Source: Rhizomys pruinosus (taxonomy: Eukaryota > Chordata > Mammalia > Rodentia > Spalacidae). From it: a stretch of DNA of 64,000 bases. Below the pieces are notes generated by a model. The model ran no database searches, was not told the DNA's origin, and worked only from the letters and a program-made list of their open reading frames with translations. A program made the position numbers and the translations under genes. Location of the stretch: positions 250,924 to 314,923 of the forward strand of contig VZQC01004563.1 in assembly GCA_009823505.1 (NCBI GenBank), given 5' to 3'. Of this stretch, positions 11,131-21,398 are shown piece by piece (positions within the stretch are counted from its first letter, which is position 1; every line of letters begins with the position of its first letter).

Positions 11131-12123
11131 TCAGGGATGCCCCTGCTGCACTCTGCCTGGTGGAGGAAGAACTGATGACGCCTTCACTCTTGCATTCTTC
11201 ATGCCTTTAAAACCAGCACCACATGAATGAAACTGCCGAGTTTGGCCGCAAGTTTGGGATGGACAATGGCCTATTTCAACCACATTTGTGACTTTTCTCT
11301 GCCCTGGACTTGTTGGAGCAGAAAACCCTTTCAGTATTTTCCTTTCAAAAGTTGAAGACTGAGGTGTGTGTAGTCTTGCCCTGAAGGTACTGTTTCTGTT
11401 GTTTATTTGTAAATCTTGAGGCCTCTCTTTAATCACTTTAACCTTACTTTTTCCATTGTTTACTTGTAAATATCTAGGCCTCTCCTTAATCACTTTAATT
11501 TCCTTATCAAAGGGAGCCTCTCCTTCACATGCCTTGCCCTTACCATGAATCTTCCTAGTGCACTTTTCAGATCCAAACTGTACATTCTGCATTTCTTTCT
11601 GCCCAATCTGCTCTTCTTCACTGTAGATCTGAACAATGTTCATCTTTAACAGCCATGCCACCATTTCTACATTAGCCTGTCTTGAAATATCCTCTGCCAA
11701 AGACATTAGTCCATTACTATTCAACTTACCATCAGGCAAGCATTTGGGGTGTGGGCAAACTGTGGCCAGACTCTTTGCCAAAATATCCCAGTTACTGTCT
11801 AAATCTTTGTTTTCCTCTGGAACTATATTTTTTGCACCAACACTTTCTTCTAGGCTTCTACTAGAATGGCCTATTAAGCTTTGCACACAGTAGTCAACAG
11901 CTTTTCTAGCCCAATGTTCCAAAGTCTTCCACATTTCTCCAATCACCCACATGGTCAGGTACTTCAAAGCCAACACCCCACTCCTGGTACCAAATACTGT
12001 AGTAGTCACTTTTCTTTTGCTGTGATAAAACCATAATGACCAAGGGAACTTATAAAAGGAAGAGTTTAATGAGCCTATGATTGATGATTCCAGGGAATCA
12101 GAGTCCATTGTGGCAGGAGGCAT
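11131..12123 (-). CDS. 330-codon uninterrupted gag-like ORF of MaLR-like copy 1
   Basis: An open frame with no stop for 330 codons, the longest in the window. It starts inside the LTR at an ATG in good context (GCCACCATGC), reads across the LTR end and primer site, and ends where the internal sequence resembles its sister copies. No cysteine-histidine zinc knuckle, protease or transmembrane span is seen. Two lysine/glutamate-rich near-repeats around KVIKERPRYLQVNN and KVIKERPQDLQINN give a short internal duplication of about 17 residues. The product would be a gag-derived protein of unknown present function. Conservation at the protein level has not been tested; it may be open by chance of slow decay. 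Confidence 0.6.
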   Translation of the reverse strand: MPPATMDSDSLESSIIGSLNSSFYKFPWSLWFYHSKRKVTTTVFGTRSGVLALKYLTMWVIGEMWKTLEHWARKAVDYCVQSLIGHSSRSLEESVGAKNIVPEENKDLDSNWDILAKSLATVCPHPKCLPDGKLNSNGLMSLAEDISRQANVEMVAWLLKMNIVQIYSEEEQIGQKEMQNVQFGSEKCTRKIHGKGKACEGEAPFDKEIKVIKERPRYLQVNNGKSKVKVIKERPQDLQINNRNSTFRARLHTPQSSTFERKILKGFSAPTSPGQRKVTNVVEIGHCPSQTCGQTRQFHSCGAGFKGMKNARVKASSVLPPPGRVQQGHP

Positions 12124-12188
12124 GGTGGCTGGGGCTGGAGCAGAAAGCTCAGGTTCAGGTTCACATCTTGCAATGAGTACAAGAAGTC

Positions 12189-12189
<1 letters not shown>

Positions 12190-12250
<61 letters not shown>
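12190..12250 (+). repeat. (GA)n microsatellite inside the MaLR-like 5' LTR
   Basis: About 30 GA units. The sister LTR of the same element has only a short AGAGAGAGAGAG run at the matching place (about 10413-10424), so the expansion occurred after insertion. Confidence 0.95.
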
Positions 12251-12253
<3 letters not shown>

Positions 12254-12289
12254 GACACTGGCAAGGCTTGTTAAACTCCTTAACTCCAC

Positions 12290-13400
12290 AACATAGATAT
12301 AGGAAAAGTCTTTCTAAATCAGACAGCAGCTGTGCAGGAAATAAGGTAAAAAATTGACAAATAGGACCGCATCAAACTTAAAAGCTTCTGTACAGCTGAC
12401 GAAATGATCAAGGAAGTGAAAAGAAAACCCACAGAGTGAGAGTAAACCTTCACAAGTGACACATCAGACAGAGTGCTAATATCCAGAATATATAAACTAC
12501 TCAAAAAACAAAGAAGAAAGGAAATGACTCACTCAAAAATGGAGTAGAGAGATGAACAAGAGACTTCACCAATGAGGAAGTAAAGATGGCTGAGAAACAT
12601 CTTAAAAGTGTTCAAAATCATTAATAATTAAGGAAATACAAATTAAAACCACTCTAAGATATCATCTTATTCCCATAAGACAGGCTAAGATCAAGAAAAC
12701 AAAAGACAGCAAATGCTGGAGAGGTTGTGGGGAAAGGGGAACACTCATTCACTGCTGGTGGGAATGCAAACTTGTACCACCACTGCAGAAAGCAGTGTGG
12801 AGAACCCTTAAAAGACTCAAATTGAGCCTAGCACTTGACCCAGCCATAGCACTTCTGGGTACATACCCACATGGCTCATCCTACTGCAAAGATACGTGAA
12901 TATCTATGTTTATTGCATCTCTTTTCACAGTAGTAAAGAGTTGGAACCAACATAAATGCTCCTCAACTGAGGACTGGATAACGAAAATGTGGTACATCTA
13001 CACAATGGAATTCTATGCAGCAGTCAAGAAAGATGACATCCAGAAATTTGCAGGTAAATGGATGGAAGTTGAAGCCATTATGCTAAGTGGATTAACACAG
13101 CCCCCATAAAATAAACGGGGAATTATTTCCCTCATTTGTGTTTGCTAGTACCAAATCCACCAACTGAAAGAAAAGTTGAGCAATGCTATTGTTATATTTC
13201 TTTCTATCTGAAAGCAACTGTGATGTTATAATCTGAATGTCTTGATGAGCCCTAGAATTAACTTACCACCTACTTTCATGCATGTTAATTAATGTACATG
13301 GGAGGAAAGTATATAATCATATTTTAGAGTAATAAAAAAATAAAGAGAAAATCTCAACCCCTGAACATAATTAAAAAGCTAAGGGATGTGTGGATGAATA
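12290..13400 (+). mobile_element. L1-b 3' end (ORF2 C-terminus and 3' untranslated region)
   Basis: The frame at 12906-13109 matches other L1 C-termini in the window (WNQHKCSSTEDW, FYAAVKKDD). It is followed by a 3' untranslated region alike to that at 39010-39400. The exact end near 13360-13400 has no long poly-A and no clear target duplication. Confidence 0.82.
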
Positions 13401-13410
13401 TGTGTGGTGA

Positions 13411-14178
13411 TGTTGGACTCAAACTGCCACACTCACAAAAGAAACCAACCAGGGGCGACAGATTAATATGAGATTTATTTAATTTGCTGGTGCACCAGAA
13501 CCCAATTAAGAAAATTGACACATCAAGGGAGCCAATTGGTAATGTGTCAGGGATGCAACCCATTCTATGCAGGGATGAGTGTGAACCCGAATTGTCTGTT
13601 ACAGAGACCTTTTAAAGCCCCAAACCACAAACTAGAGTTATTTGGTGACATCATACATACACAATTTCAAGGCTATAGAAACACAATGGAAGCAGTGGTG
13701 ACCTTTAAGCTAATTGATTGTGTTTAGCAGCTTGAAGCCCCTTGGAGTGGATTGGGCTTTTTATTTTTTATTTATTTATTTTTTAATTTTATTTATTTTT
13801 GTATGTGTATGAGTGTACTCTCTGCATGTAGGTTTGTGCACCCGTGTCGTGCAATGCCGCAGAGGTCAGAAGAGGATGTCGGATTCCCCTGGAACTGGAG
13901 TCCTCCTGGAATTGGGGTTTCAGACGGTTCTCAACCGCAATGTGGGTGCTGGGGATTGAACACGGTCCTCTGTAAGAGCGGTTGGCGCTCTTAACCACTA
14001 GGCCATCTCTCCAGCCCCGGAGTAGGAAGCACTCCTTCAGGGCTGGGAAAGTTCATCCTGACCTCAGGAATCTGTGGGAACTAGGAACTCAGGGTCAGAC
14101 TCTATTCTTGTAGTTAAGGTAGTCATGGGAACCAGGCTTGCTTCAACTAGATTAACTCTTCCTGACCTGGTCCTAACA
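13411..14178 (-). mobile_element. LTR (solo), with nested B2
   Basis: Begins TGTTGGACTC and ends TCCTAACA. Its left 60 bp and its right end resemble the LTR at 15900-16448, so both belong to one family. A B2 occupies about 13760-14018. The strand is inferred from the TATA-like motif in the sister copy. No clear target duplication was found. Confidence 0.65.
13760..14018 (-). repeat. B2-type SINE (with 17-bp duplication)
   Basis: Reverse complement begins GGGGCTGGAGAGATGGCC. The body holds the tandem 17-bp duplication described in the findings, visible here as two copies of a (C)TGGAACTGGAG/CTGGAATTGGGG type segment. Confidence 0.92.
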
Positions 14179-14346
14179 CTGGTTTGAATGAGAGTGTCCC
14201 CCATAGGCTTTAAATATTCAGTCATTTTGTCTCCAGTTGGTGGCACTGTTCTTGCAGGTCTTAGAAGGTGTGGCTGTGCTGGAAGAAGTACGTCATTTGA
14301 GCTGACTTAGTGAGTTTAACAAGCCTTTTCGTCAGTCTCTCTCTTT

Positions 14347-14504
14347 TTTTTTTTTTTTTTTGGTCTTTTCGAGACAGGGTCTCCCTGTAGCCCCAGCTAT
14401 CCTGGAATTCACTTTGTAGAGCAGGCTGGCCTTGAACTCACAAAGATCCACCTGCCTCTGCCTCCCAAGTGCTAGGATTAAAGGCGTGCACCACCACGCC
14501 CAGC
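14347..14504 (-). repeat. B1 SINE in MaLR-like LTR
   Basis: Minus-strand B1 with a poly-T tail at the left. Target duplication TCAGTCTCTCTCTTT at 14332-14346 and 14505-14519. Confidence 0.95.
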
Positions 14505-14693
14505 TCAGTCTCTCTCTTTAGACTTCCTGTGAAACTTGGCTTGCTGCTCCAGCCCCAGCCACCATGCCTCCCACCACAATGGACTCTGCTTCCCTAGAAC
14601 CATCAATTTTAAACTCAAATAAACTCGTCCTTTTATAAATACCTTTGGTAATGGTGGTTTATCATGACAACAGAAAAGTGACTAATATATTAT

Positions 14694-15590
14694 TTGGTAC
14701 CAGAGAGTGGGCTATTGGCTGTGAAGAACCTGACCATGTGGATGTTAGGAGAAATGTGGAAGACTCTGGAAATTTGGGCTAGAAAAGCTGTTGACTACTT
14801 TAACAGAGCTTATCTGGCCATTCTAGTAGAAGCCTGGAAGAAATCATTGTTGCAAAAAAAATGTAGTTCCAGAGGAAAATAAAGGCTTAGGCAGCAACTG
14901 GGAACTTTTATCAAAGACTCTGGCCACAGTTTGCCCACAGCCCAAATGCTTGCCTGATGCTAACTTGAAAAGCATTGGACTAATGTCTTTGGCAGAGGAT
15001 ATTTCAAGACAGCCTAACATAGAAATGGTAGTATGGATTACCATTAATAAATGGTGACTATTATACAGATCTATAGTGAAAAAGAGCAAATGGAGCAGAA
15101 AGAAATGCAGAATCTACAGTTTGAATCTGAAAAGTGCAATAGGAAGATTAAAGGTGGGGCCAAGGCATGTGAAGGAGAGACTCCCTTTGATAAGGAGATT
15201 AAAGTGATTAAGGAGAGGCCTAGATATTTATAAGTAAACAATGGAAAAAGTGAGATTAAAGTGATTAAAGAGAGGCCTCAAGATTTACAAGTAAGCAACA
15301 GAAACAGTACTTTCAGGGCAAGGCTACACCCAGCTAATCCTCCAACTTTTGAAAAGAAAATACTGAAAGGGTTTTCTGCTCCAACAAGTCCAGGGCAGAG
15401 AAAAGTTGCAAATGTGGTTGAAATAGGCCAGGGTCCATCCCAAACTTGCAGCCAAACTCGGCAGTTTCATTCACATGATGCTAGCTTTAGAGGCATGAAG
15501 TTTGCAAGAGTGAAGGAGAGATCAGTTCTTCCTCCATGGTTTCAGAGGTCAGGCAGAGTGCAGCAGGGGCATCCCTGAATAAAGAAGGCC
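14694..15590 (+). pseudogene. Gag-like ORF remnant of MaLR-like copy 2
   Basis: Frames at 14694-14882, 15051-15233 and 15261-15578 together match most of the 330-codon frame of copy 1, e.g. NLTMW..GEMWKTLE.WARKAVDY and GFSAPTSPGQRKV. A stop at the GK/ENK boundary, one in the YL/VNN repeat and frame changes break it. Confidence 0.85.
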
Positions 15591-15899
15591 CTGATAGACC
15601 ATTCTGTGAAGGTGTGACTGTGAAGCTTGGTTGGCAGAGGAGACCCCAAGAAGATAGTCAAGATACCAGAGCTGTGAGATATTTGCCAAGGAGAGCTGCA
15701 TACAGGGAGTGGTACCATCCTAAGGAAGAGATCCATGTTGCACGCATTCCTGGAAGAGCTGAGTCATCTAAGCCCTTTGGAAGTAAATTCCCAGAAGTTG
15801 CACATGGAGCTACTGGACTTGGTGTTTGCCCTGATGGTTTTCAGTCTTGTGTTGGTCCAGTAATTCCTCACTATGCCTCTATTCCTCCCTTTTGGAATG

Positions 15900-16448
15900 T
15901 GTTAGGCTCAATCTGCCACACTCACGCAATAAAGGAGCCAGTGGGCTACAAATAGTAGTAGATATAAGTTTAATCGAGGGTTAGTTACAAGCAAGCAGAA
16001 AGGAAGCCATAACAACCAACAACTCAGACAGAATAGATAGAGCAGACTATGTATCGGGCCGAGCACACTCCCATGGGACTGGAGGGCAGTGGCGGCGAGG
16101 CCCAATTTCCCTTAGCTTTTATCCCAGTTGGGGGCTTCCATCATAGTCATGGTGTCTCTTCCTCTGATTGATAGGATCTTGGTTACAGATCAATCAATTT
16201 TTTTATTATGTGTATTCACCTGCTCTGGACTCTTTGTTCTATTGATTTACCTGGTTTGGACTGTCTGTCCTTGTCCATAAAGCATTTAATTATACTTTTT
16301 GGCAGAAGTTAAGTCGCTCTACTAATAAAAGATTAATTTATCTAAGTCATGCTTTTGTTTGTCCTCCTTTTTTTTTTTAAACTCTGGGGTGAACTCTAGG
16401 CCAAGATGGAGCTGAACAAGCTAAAATGGAGTCAGCTTGGTCCTCACA
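15900..16448 (-). mobile_element. Solo LTR inside MaLR-like copy 2
   Basis: 549 bp, TGTTAGGCTC...GTCCTCACA, with an exact 5-bp target duplication GAATG at 15895-15899 and 16449-16453; the MaLR-like text resumes directly. On the minus strand a GGATAAAAGC TATA-like motif is present near 16120. No internal sequence, so the provirus has been lost by LTR-LTR recombination or never existed as more than this. Confidence 0.85.
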
Positions 16449-16536
16449 GAATGGGAATGTGTATTTGGTTCCACTGTATTTTGGGAGTATGTAATTTGCC
16501 TTTTGATTATACAGGACCTTACAGTTAAACAAAAGC

Positions 16537-16739
16537 TTCCTTCAGTGTTCTCACAATTGAAAAGAAGGGCATTATATAGAGTTGCTTATCAGTCTGATTG
16601 AGATCTGATCTACAAGGATTGGTCATCGAGATCTGATCTACAAGGGTTGATTATTGCTCTTTTAGGCTGCTTATTGTCTGACAACACAATGACTTGCCCT
16701 AGTGAGGAGCTCAACCATAAAAAGGCAAATGCTTTTTTA
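16537..16739. repeat. Unclassified stretch with a 28-bp direct repeat
   Basis: The motif GAGATCTGATCTACAAGG occurs twice with a 28-bp offset (from about 16600 and 16628). The rest is unclassified and lies between MaLR-like copy 2 and the next LTR element. Confidence 0.6.
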
Positions 16740-17990
16740 GAAAATGTACCTAGCTACTCTCACCTTCACAGGCACTAGTCAAAGATTTTGTTCTCTCTGT
16801 AACTATATTTTTGGGGTCTTTTAGATAGATCCACTGAGCAGGGGCACCCCAGTCTCCACCTCCTATGCCCCTTTTCACCATGGAAGAAGTCAGAGTGTTC
16901 AGTGCCCCATTCCCTCTTGGCAATTGGGATAACCTCCTCAGAGGGTAATGTGATAAAAGTAGGAGCTAAAAATTGGCTAGGCACCCTAAAGAGCCAGTTT
17001 CTTTCTCAGCTGAGAGCTGAGGACTTCCTGGACCTGCCAGTGGACTTCTGGTTGCTCTGACTCGTGGCTCATGCATCCCTAACTCACTTGTCAGATTTAT
17101 TGACCAGTAGGTAAGTTCCATTAAAATCATTGTGCTAAGGACCCAATACAATCCCCTAGCAGAGATCATTCCATCTTGGAGACACCAACTGTGGTTCACT
17201 CTTGTGAACTTCCTTCAAGGAATTGAAGGCCACATAATGAGAGGAAGAGATGAGTTGCAACCCCAGGTTTTCCTCATTCTGCCTGATACCCTACCAAGTC
17301 CTCAATTTTACATGTCTACATGGTGAACTTGGTGACATTATTAAAGGCCCCTGGTCACAACACATTGACCCTTGGTTCTCAAGTTGTCTCCCTTTTTTCT
17401 TCAGGTGTCTGTTTCACTTTGCCCACAGCCAACGTCAGATCAACAAAACAATGGTCCAGGTCCTCTCAGCAATGGTCAATAGGGACTCTGTATGCAACCC
17501 TCACAATGAGGTGATTCACATCTGGCTCTCATCCATCCACAATTTAAACGAATGAGCTTGTCTCTCCTCTATGTAGTGCCGCTCCTGGCCTCTTTCCTTG
17601 GTGGCTGGCGAATCAAAGATTGGTAAGAGCCTGAAAAACCAGAGCACCCTAAGACAGAAGCAGTCAAATGTTGGTATGCCAGAGGTGGGGTCAACAAGGT
17701 TTGGGCATAGTACCCCTGCTCCCACTGGACCACTCCTCACACAAAATTAAATACAAGGGTGGAGATGTAGTATAGCCAGTATGCTGAGAATTACACATGC
17801 ACAGAGCTTTTCCCTCATCAACTTAAACTGCCCTAGGCAGGTGAGATCATACAAGCAGCATTGCAGACCTGAGCCAATCAGAAGACGACAAGAGGAGAGC
17901 GGGAATGCGAACATTACATAACCCCTAACCCTGCCCCCAATAAACGAGTCCGTGACAGCTCGCCCTCTGTCTGCGTTCACCTCCCCAAAA
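16740..17990 (+). mobile_element. 3' part of an LTR retrotransposon, coding capacity not recognised
   Basis: Ends in an LTR at 17766-about 17990 preceded by a purine-rich tract. The left part, 16740-17230, is repeated in inverted orientation at the right end of the window. Short frames (17132-17326, 17250-17555) show no motif I recognise as gag, pol or env. It may be a non-autonomous element or a heavily deleted provirus. Confidence 0.6.
17766..17990 (+). repeat. LTR with polyadenylation signal
   Basis: Begins TGTAGTATAG after the tract AAGGGTGGAGA. It contains CCAATAAACGAG (AATAAA near 17939) followed by a T/C-rich U5-like end. Confidence 0.65.
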
Positions 17991-18235
17991 AAAGAAAAAA
18001 AAGGCAAATGCTACATCTTCTAAATAAATTCTTGTTAATATGATGCAACACTTGCAAATTAACATAGAAAAATGTCTTTCTTTATAAACATCTAGTCAAA
18101 ATAATTTTTAAATAAATACCAAATAAAATATGTACATGATTCATAGTACATGCATATATCAATATATTAAGTCATCTATATTCTTGAATATAAAATATAT
18201 GAAAAGTGCATTTCGTCCTACCATGACATTATTAT

Positions 18236-18389
18236 TATTTTTTTTATTATTATTATTAATTTTATGTGTGTGAATGTACTGTCTGCATGTAGGTCTGTGC
18301 ACTCATGTCGTGCAATGCTGCAGAGGTCAGAAGAGGGTGTCAGTTAAGAGCAGTTGGTGCTCTTAACCACTAGGCCATCTCTCCAGCCC
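18236..18389 (-). repeat. B2-type SINE with internal deletion
   Basis: Head (GGGGCTGGAGAGATGGCC, reverse complement) and tail are present, but the central part, including the B-box region and the duplication site, is missing. Confidence 0.88.
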
Positions 18390-19738
18390 CGAAATTATTA
18401 TTATTAAATAGAGTATAAAATTTCGGGATTTCTTTTATATAGCTTTAATATCAAATGTAGAAGTATATTCAGGAATACTTTTCTCTAAGATTTATTTTCA
18501 TTATGATATAATATAGTCAGCATTTTAAAAATTCTCATTCATCAAGAAAATTGTATTTGAAAGTAGAGATTAATAAACTGCAGAGTATGAGTCCTTGTAT
18601 GGAACTCCTATATTAAACTTCACCTACCCATGGATCTGAGACAATTGCAGAAGAGGAGGGCAGGAAGATTGTAATGAGGTGATGTATGACAACAAGGAAA
18701 CAGAGTTTTCCAGGTTTCTGGAAATTTGCTCATATGAATTTACAACAATAATGACAGTATGCACAAGCCCCATGGAAACTCAAACCAGAAAAAACCCCAT
18801 CTGACCCAATATGGCTTAACAATATGACAGAATACACGAAATCCTGTTATGGGACTCTGGGGGTGCAGATAGGGGAAGGAGTGTAAACATAATATGTTAT
18901 TTGAGTGCACAAAAGTTAATAAAAATTATATATCGAAAATAAAATATTATTGTAGTTTTTAATCTCTGAATCTACCATTAATTTCCTCATGATGTTTTAC
19001 TAATGGAAAATAAACATTGTACTCACAATTTGCTGTTTTAGTACATGCAAAAAACTTGCCTCTAAAAAATATTTTCTTATTTTCTGAATTTCAGTCTTAA
19101 GATAACAATATCTGAAGCATTTTGAAGATAAACAAGAAGGCAATTCTGTGATTATAACTCTTTTCATACAGCAGAAAATCTTCAGGGATTTTATCCTAAA
19201 ATGCCTTCTTTATTGATATCCTTAAGCATTTCAATTCTCTAAGGTTAAGGTTCTTATTAAAAAAGTGAAGAAATGCTATTCTTTGACCTTGAGCTTATTC
19301 TACTGTTACAACAGAGAACTATAATTTTCAGAAGTTTTAATACTTTTTAAGGCAAAGATGACCCTGGGACAAATCTCAAGAATGTTCACACCTCTTCCAT
19401 TTATGTTTACCTACCAGGCAGAATGCCTTCTAAGTAACTAACAGAAAAAGAAATAAATGTGATATGTTACTCTCATATCTTCTATTATATGGGCTTCTTA
19501 TTGCAATTTAGAAAAGAAAGTAAAATAATTTGTGAGATCACATTTCAGGGGTTTTTGACTATGATAACTTTGATTTGCCTCCATGAAACATGTATTTCTC
19601 CTGAAAATACAAATTATGGGCACTCTTTTGAACACTTCTTAACAGTATAATTTAGGTGAATTTTAAGTGAAATTTATACCAATATATAAAATATCATTTT
19701 ATAATGGAGAAATTTCTATATAAGAAAAACTAAAAATC
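18390..19738. other. AT-rich sequence, no recognised gene
   Basis: No coding motif found. 18600-18950 ends in TTAATAAAAATT after a purine-rich stretch and could be an old L1 3' untranslated region, at low confidence. The frame at 19459-19650 has no recognisable content. Confidence 0.45.
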
Positions 19739-19950
19739 GGGGCTGGAGAGATGCCTAGCAGTTCAGAGCTCTGACTGCTCTTGCAGACGACTGGGGTTCA
19801 ATTCCCAGCACCCACATGGTGGCTAAAAACCATCTTTAGCTCCAGATCCAGGGGAATCCGATACCCTCTTCTGAACTCTGATGCATTGCATGAGACTGGT
19901 GCAACAACATACATGCAGATAGTACACTCATACACATAAAAAATAAAAAG
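19739..19950 (+). repeat. B2-type SINE (without duplication)
   Basis: Plus strand, GGGGCTGGAGAGATG start, AT tail. Exact 17-bp target duplication AAGAAAAACTAAAAATC at 19722-19738 and 19951-19967. Confidence 0.96.
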
Positions 19951-19967
19951 AAGAAAAACTAAAAATC

Positions 19968-20674
19968 ATGTAAAATGAGAATATGTCAAGATATATTGAG
20001 AAATTTATTAATTTTTCTTCACATTATAGTCAAAATTTCATTGTACTTCCTAGGAAAGTAATTTGATCAATACATATGTATCAAATCATTGTGTTCTTGA
20101 GAAGGTATTTCATTAATCAGATACAGACTTATAACCTTCATGACATCTATCATCCTTTGATAGCTTTATTCTGAATCTGAAACAGTCCTGTGACATTTGA
20201 AATAGAAATAAGGGGAAAGGCCCTTTGGCTCCCTGTGAAGATAGTGGCTCCAGTGTTATTTTGTATATGGCCAGAGAGGTATTAAGAATAAAACCAGTTC
20301 CTCCAGCAGTAGTAATTATAATTTCATGAATCTTTCCAGGAGAATGCAATCATTTTATATGTCACATGGCCTGCCATATTCTCATTTTCCCCTTTGGATA
20401 CAAGTTAAAATAAATATCCATTTATTCTCTTCTTGATGGTGGTGCATGGTAGTAAAAAAAGATTGGTTGTTTTCAAGGATAAGATATCTTGGTTCCTTTC
20501 TAAGTCCATTACTTCCTATATTCCTTCCTTACTTTCAGTATCTTCAGAGGGATATATTTCTCTGTAGGTTATTAAATATGAACATATATGTATATGATTA
20601 CAAATATTAACATGAAAAACATTTTAAAGAACATATTGATTAAAATAATATGTGATTTTAAAAGGACAAATTCA
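19968..20674. other. AT-rich sequence, no recognised gene
   Basis: A 78-codon minus frame at 20113-20349 has no recognisable motif. Nothing else supported. Confidence 0.45.
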
Positions 20675-20921
20675 GGGACTGGAGAGATGGCTCAGCGGTT
20701 AAGAGCACCAACTGCTCTTGCAGAGGACCCTGGTTCGATTCCCAGCACTCACATGGTGGCTAAGAACTGTCTTTAACTCCAGTTCCAGGGGAATCCTACT
20801 CCCTCTTCTGATCTCCATGGAATTTCACGACACAGGTGCACAAACCTACATGCAGACAGTACATTCATACACATACAAAAATAAATAAAATTTAAAAATT
20901 AAATAATAAATAAAAAAATTA
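20675..20921 (+). repeat. B2-type SINE (without duplication)
   Basis: Plus strand, well preserved A/B boxes (TGGCTCAGCGG, GGTTCGATTCC), long AT tail. Imperfect target duplication around AAAGGACAAATT / AAAGACAAATT. Confidence 0.95.
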
Positions 20922-21149
20922 AAAAGACAAATTAATAGTTCTTGATGATGAAAAAAACCACCTATTTAAATACTACTACAGTTATATAATAGATACCATA
21001 TTAGATTCATGCATAAAGTATGAAATGAACTAATTAAACAGATAGTAGGAACTTTTATTAATAAATATGGAGAAATAAGTAAAAGCTATATTCTGGCTTT
21101 GTTTTTAAGATTTTATCATCACTTATCAGTTCTGAAGGCTATCACAATC

Positions 21150-21398
21150 TAAGTTTTCTTTTTCACTTTCTTGTCTTTATTTTGTATTTTATGTGTGTGT
21201 GTACATGTATTGTATCATGTATGTAACTACACACGTGTCATGCAATGCCAGTGCAGGACAATCTAGAGGATCTCAGATCCCCTGGAACTGAAGTTTCTGA
21301 CAGTTGTTAGCTGCCATGTGGGTGCTAGGATTTGAGCCTAAGATTTCTGCAAAAACTGTGAGTGCTCTTAACAGCTCAATCATGTTCCACACCCCAGG
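21150..21398 (-). repeat. Old B2-type SINE
   Basis: Diverged minus-strand copy recognisable by GCCATGTGGGTGCTAGG and GTGAGTGCTCTTAAC. No duplication of the body. Confidence 0.8.

Larger units (their letters stand above)
10220..12289 (-). mobile_element. MaLR-like LTR retrotransposon, copy 1
   Basis: Minus-strand element inserted in L1-b. On the plus strand the LTRs are 10220-10588 (3' LTR, complete, 369 bp) and 11998-12289 (5' LTR, lacking its outer ~80-130 bp). Next to the 5' LTR, reverse complement, is the primer-site-like TGGTACCAGGAGTGGG. The internal part has no pol; it carries one long gag-like frame. The arrangement (ERVL-type LTR, short gag-like interior, no pol) and residues such as CPHPKCLPD and SLAEDISRQ fit mammalian apparent LTR retrotransposons (MaLR). 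The class is an inference from layout and similarity of the reading frame; subfamily is not assigned. Confidence 0.8.
7753..13400 (+). mobile_element. LINE-1 (L1-b) with inverted 5' part, interrupted by a MaLR-like element
   Basis: Two L1 segments of opposite strand meet near 9586. 7753-9586 is minus-strand L1 from the reverse transcriptase back to the middle of the endonuclease. 9587-10219 and 12290-about 13400 are plus-strand L1 from the late ORF2 (GACACCAAAG...) through the C-terminus at 12906-13109 to the 3' untranslated region. This is the layout left by twin priming. Comparison with the full-length L1 at 54-60 kb suggests about 0.4 kb is missing at the inversion. The gap 10220-12289 is a retrotransposon insertion. 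Confidence 0.82.
14179..16536 (+). mobile_element. MaLR-like LTR retrotransposon, copy 2 (3' truncated)
   Basis: Plus-strand sister of copy 1: 5' LTR about 14179-14694 with a B1 inside, a primer-site-like TGGTACCAGAGAGTGGG at about 14695-14712, then the gag-like interior to about 16536, interrupted by a solo LTR at 15900-16448. The 3' LTR is missing; the sequence changes to unrelated text near 16537. Confidence 0.8.

Noticed and set aside
12190..12250. Direct repeats considered as a CRISPR-like array
   Set aside because: Simple GA microsatellite; no spacers, and the genome is mammalian.
19739..20921. tRNA-like A and B boxes considered as tRNA genes
   Set aside because: These belong to B2-type SINEs with AT tails and target duplications, not to functional tRNAs.
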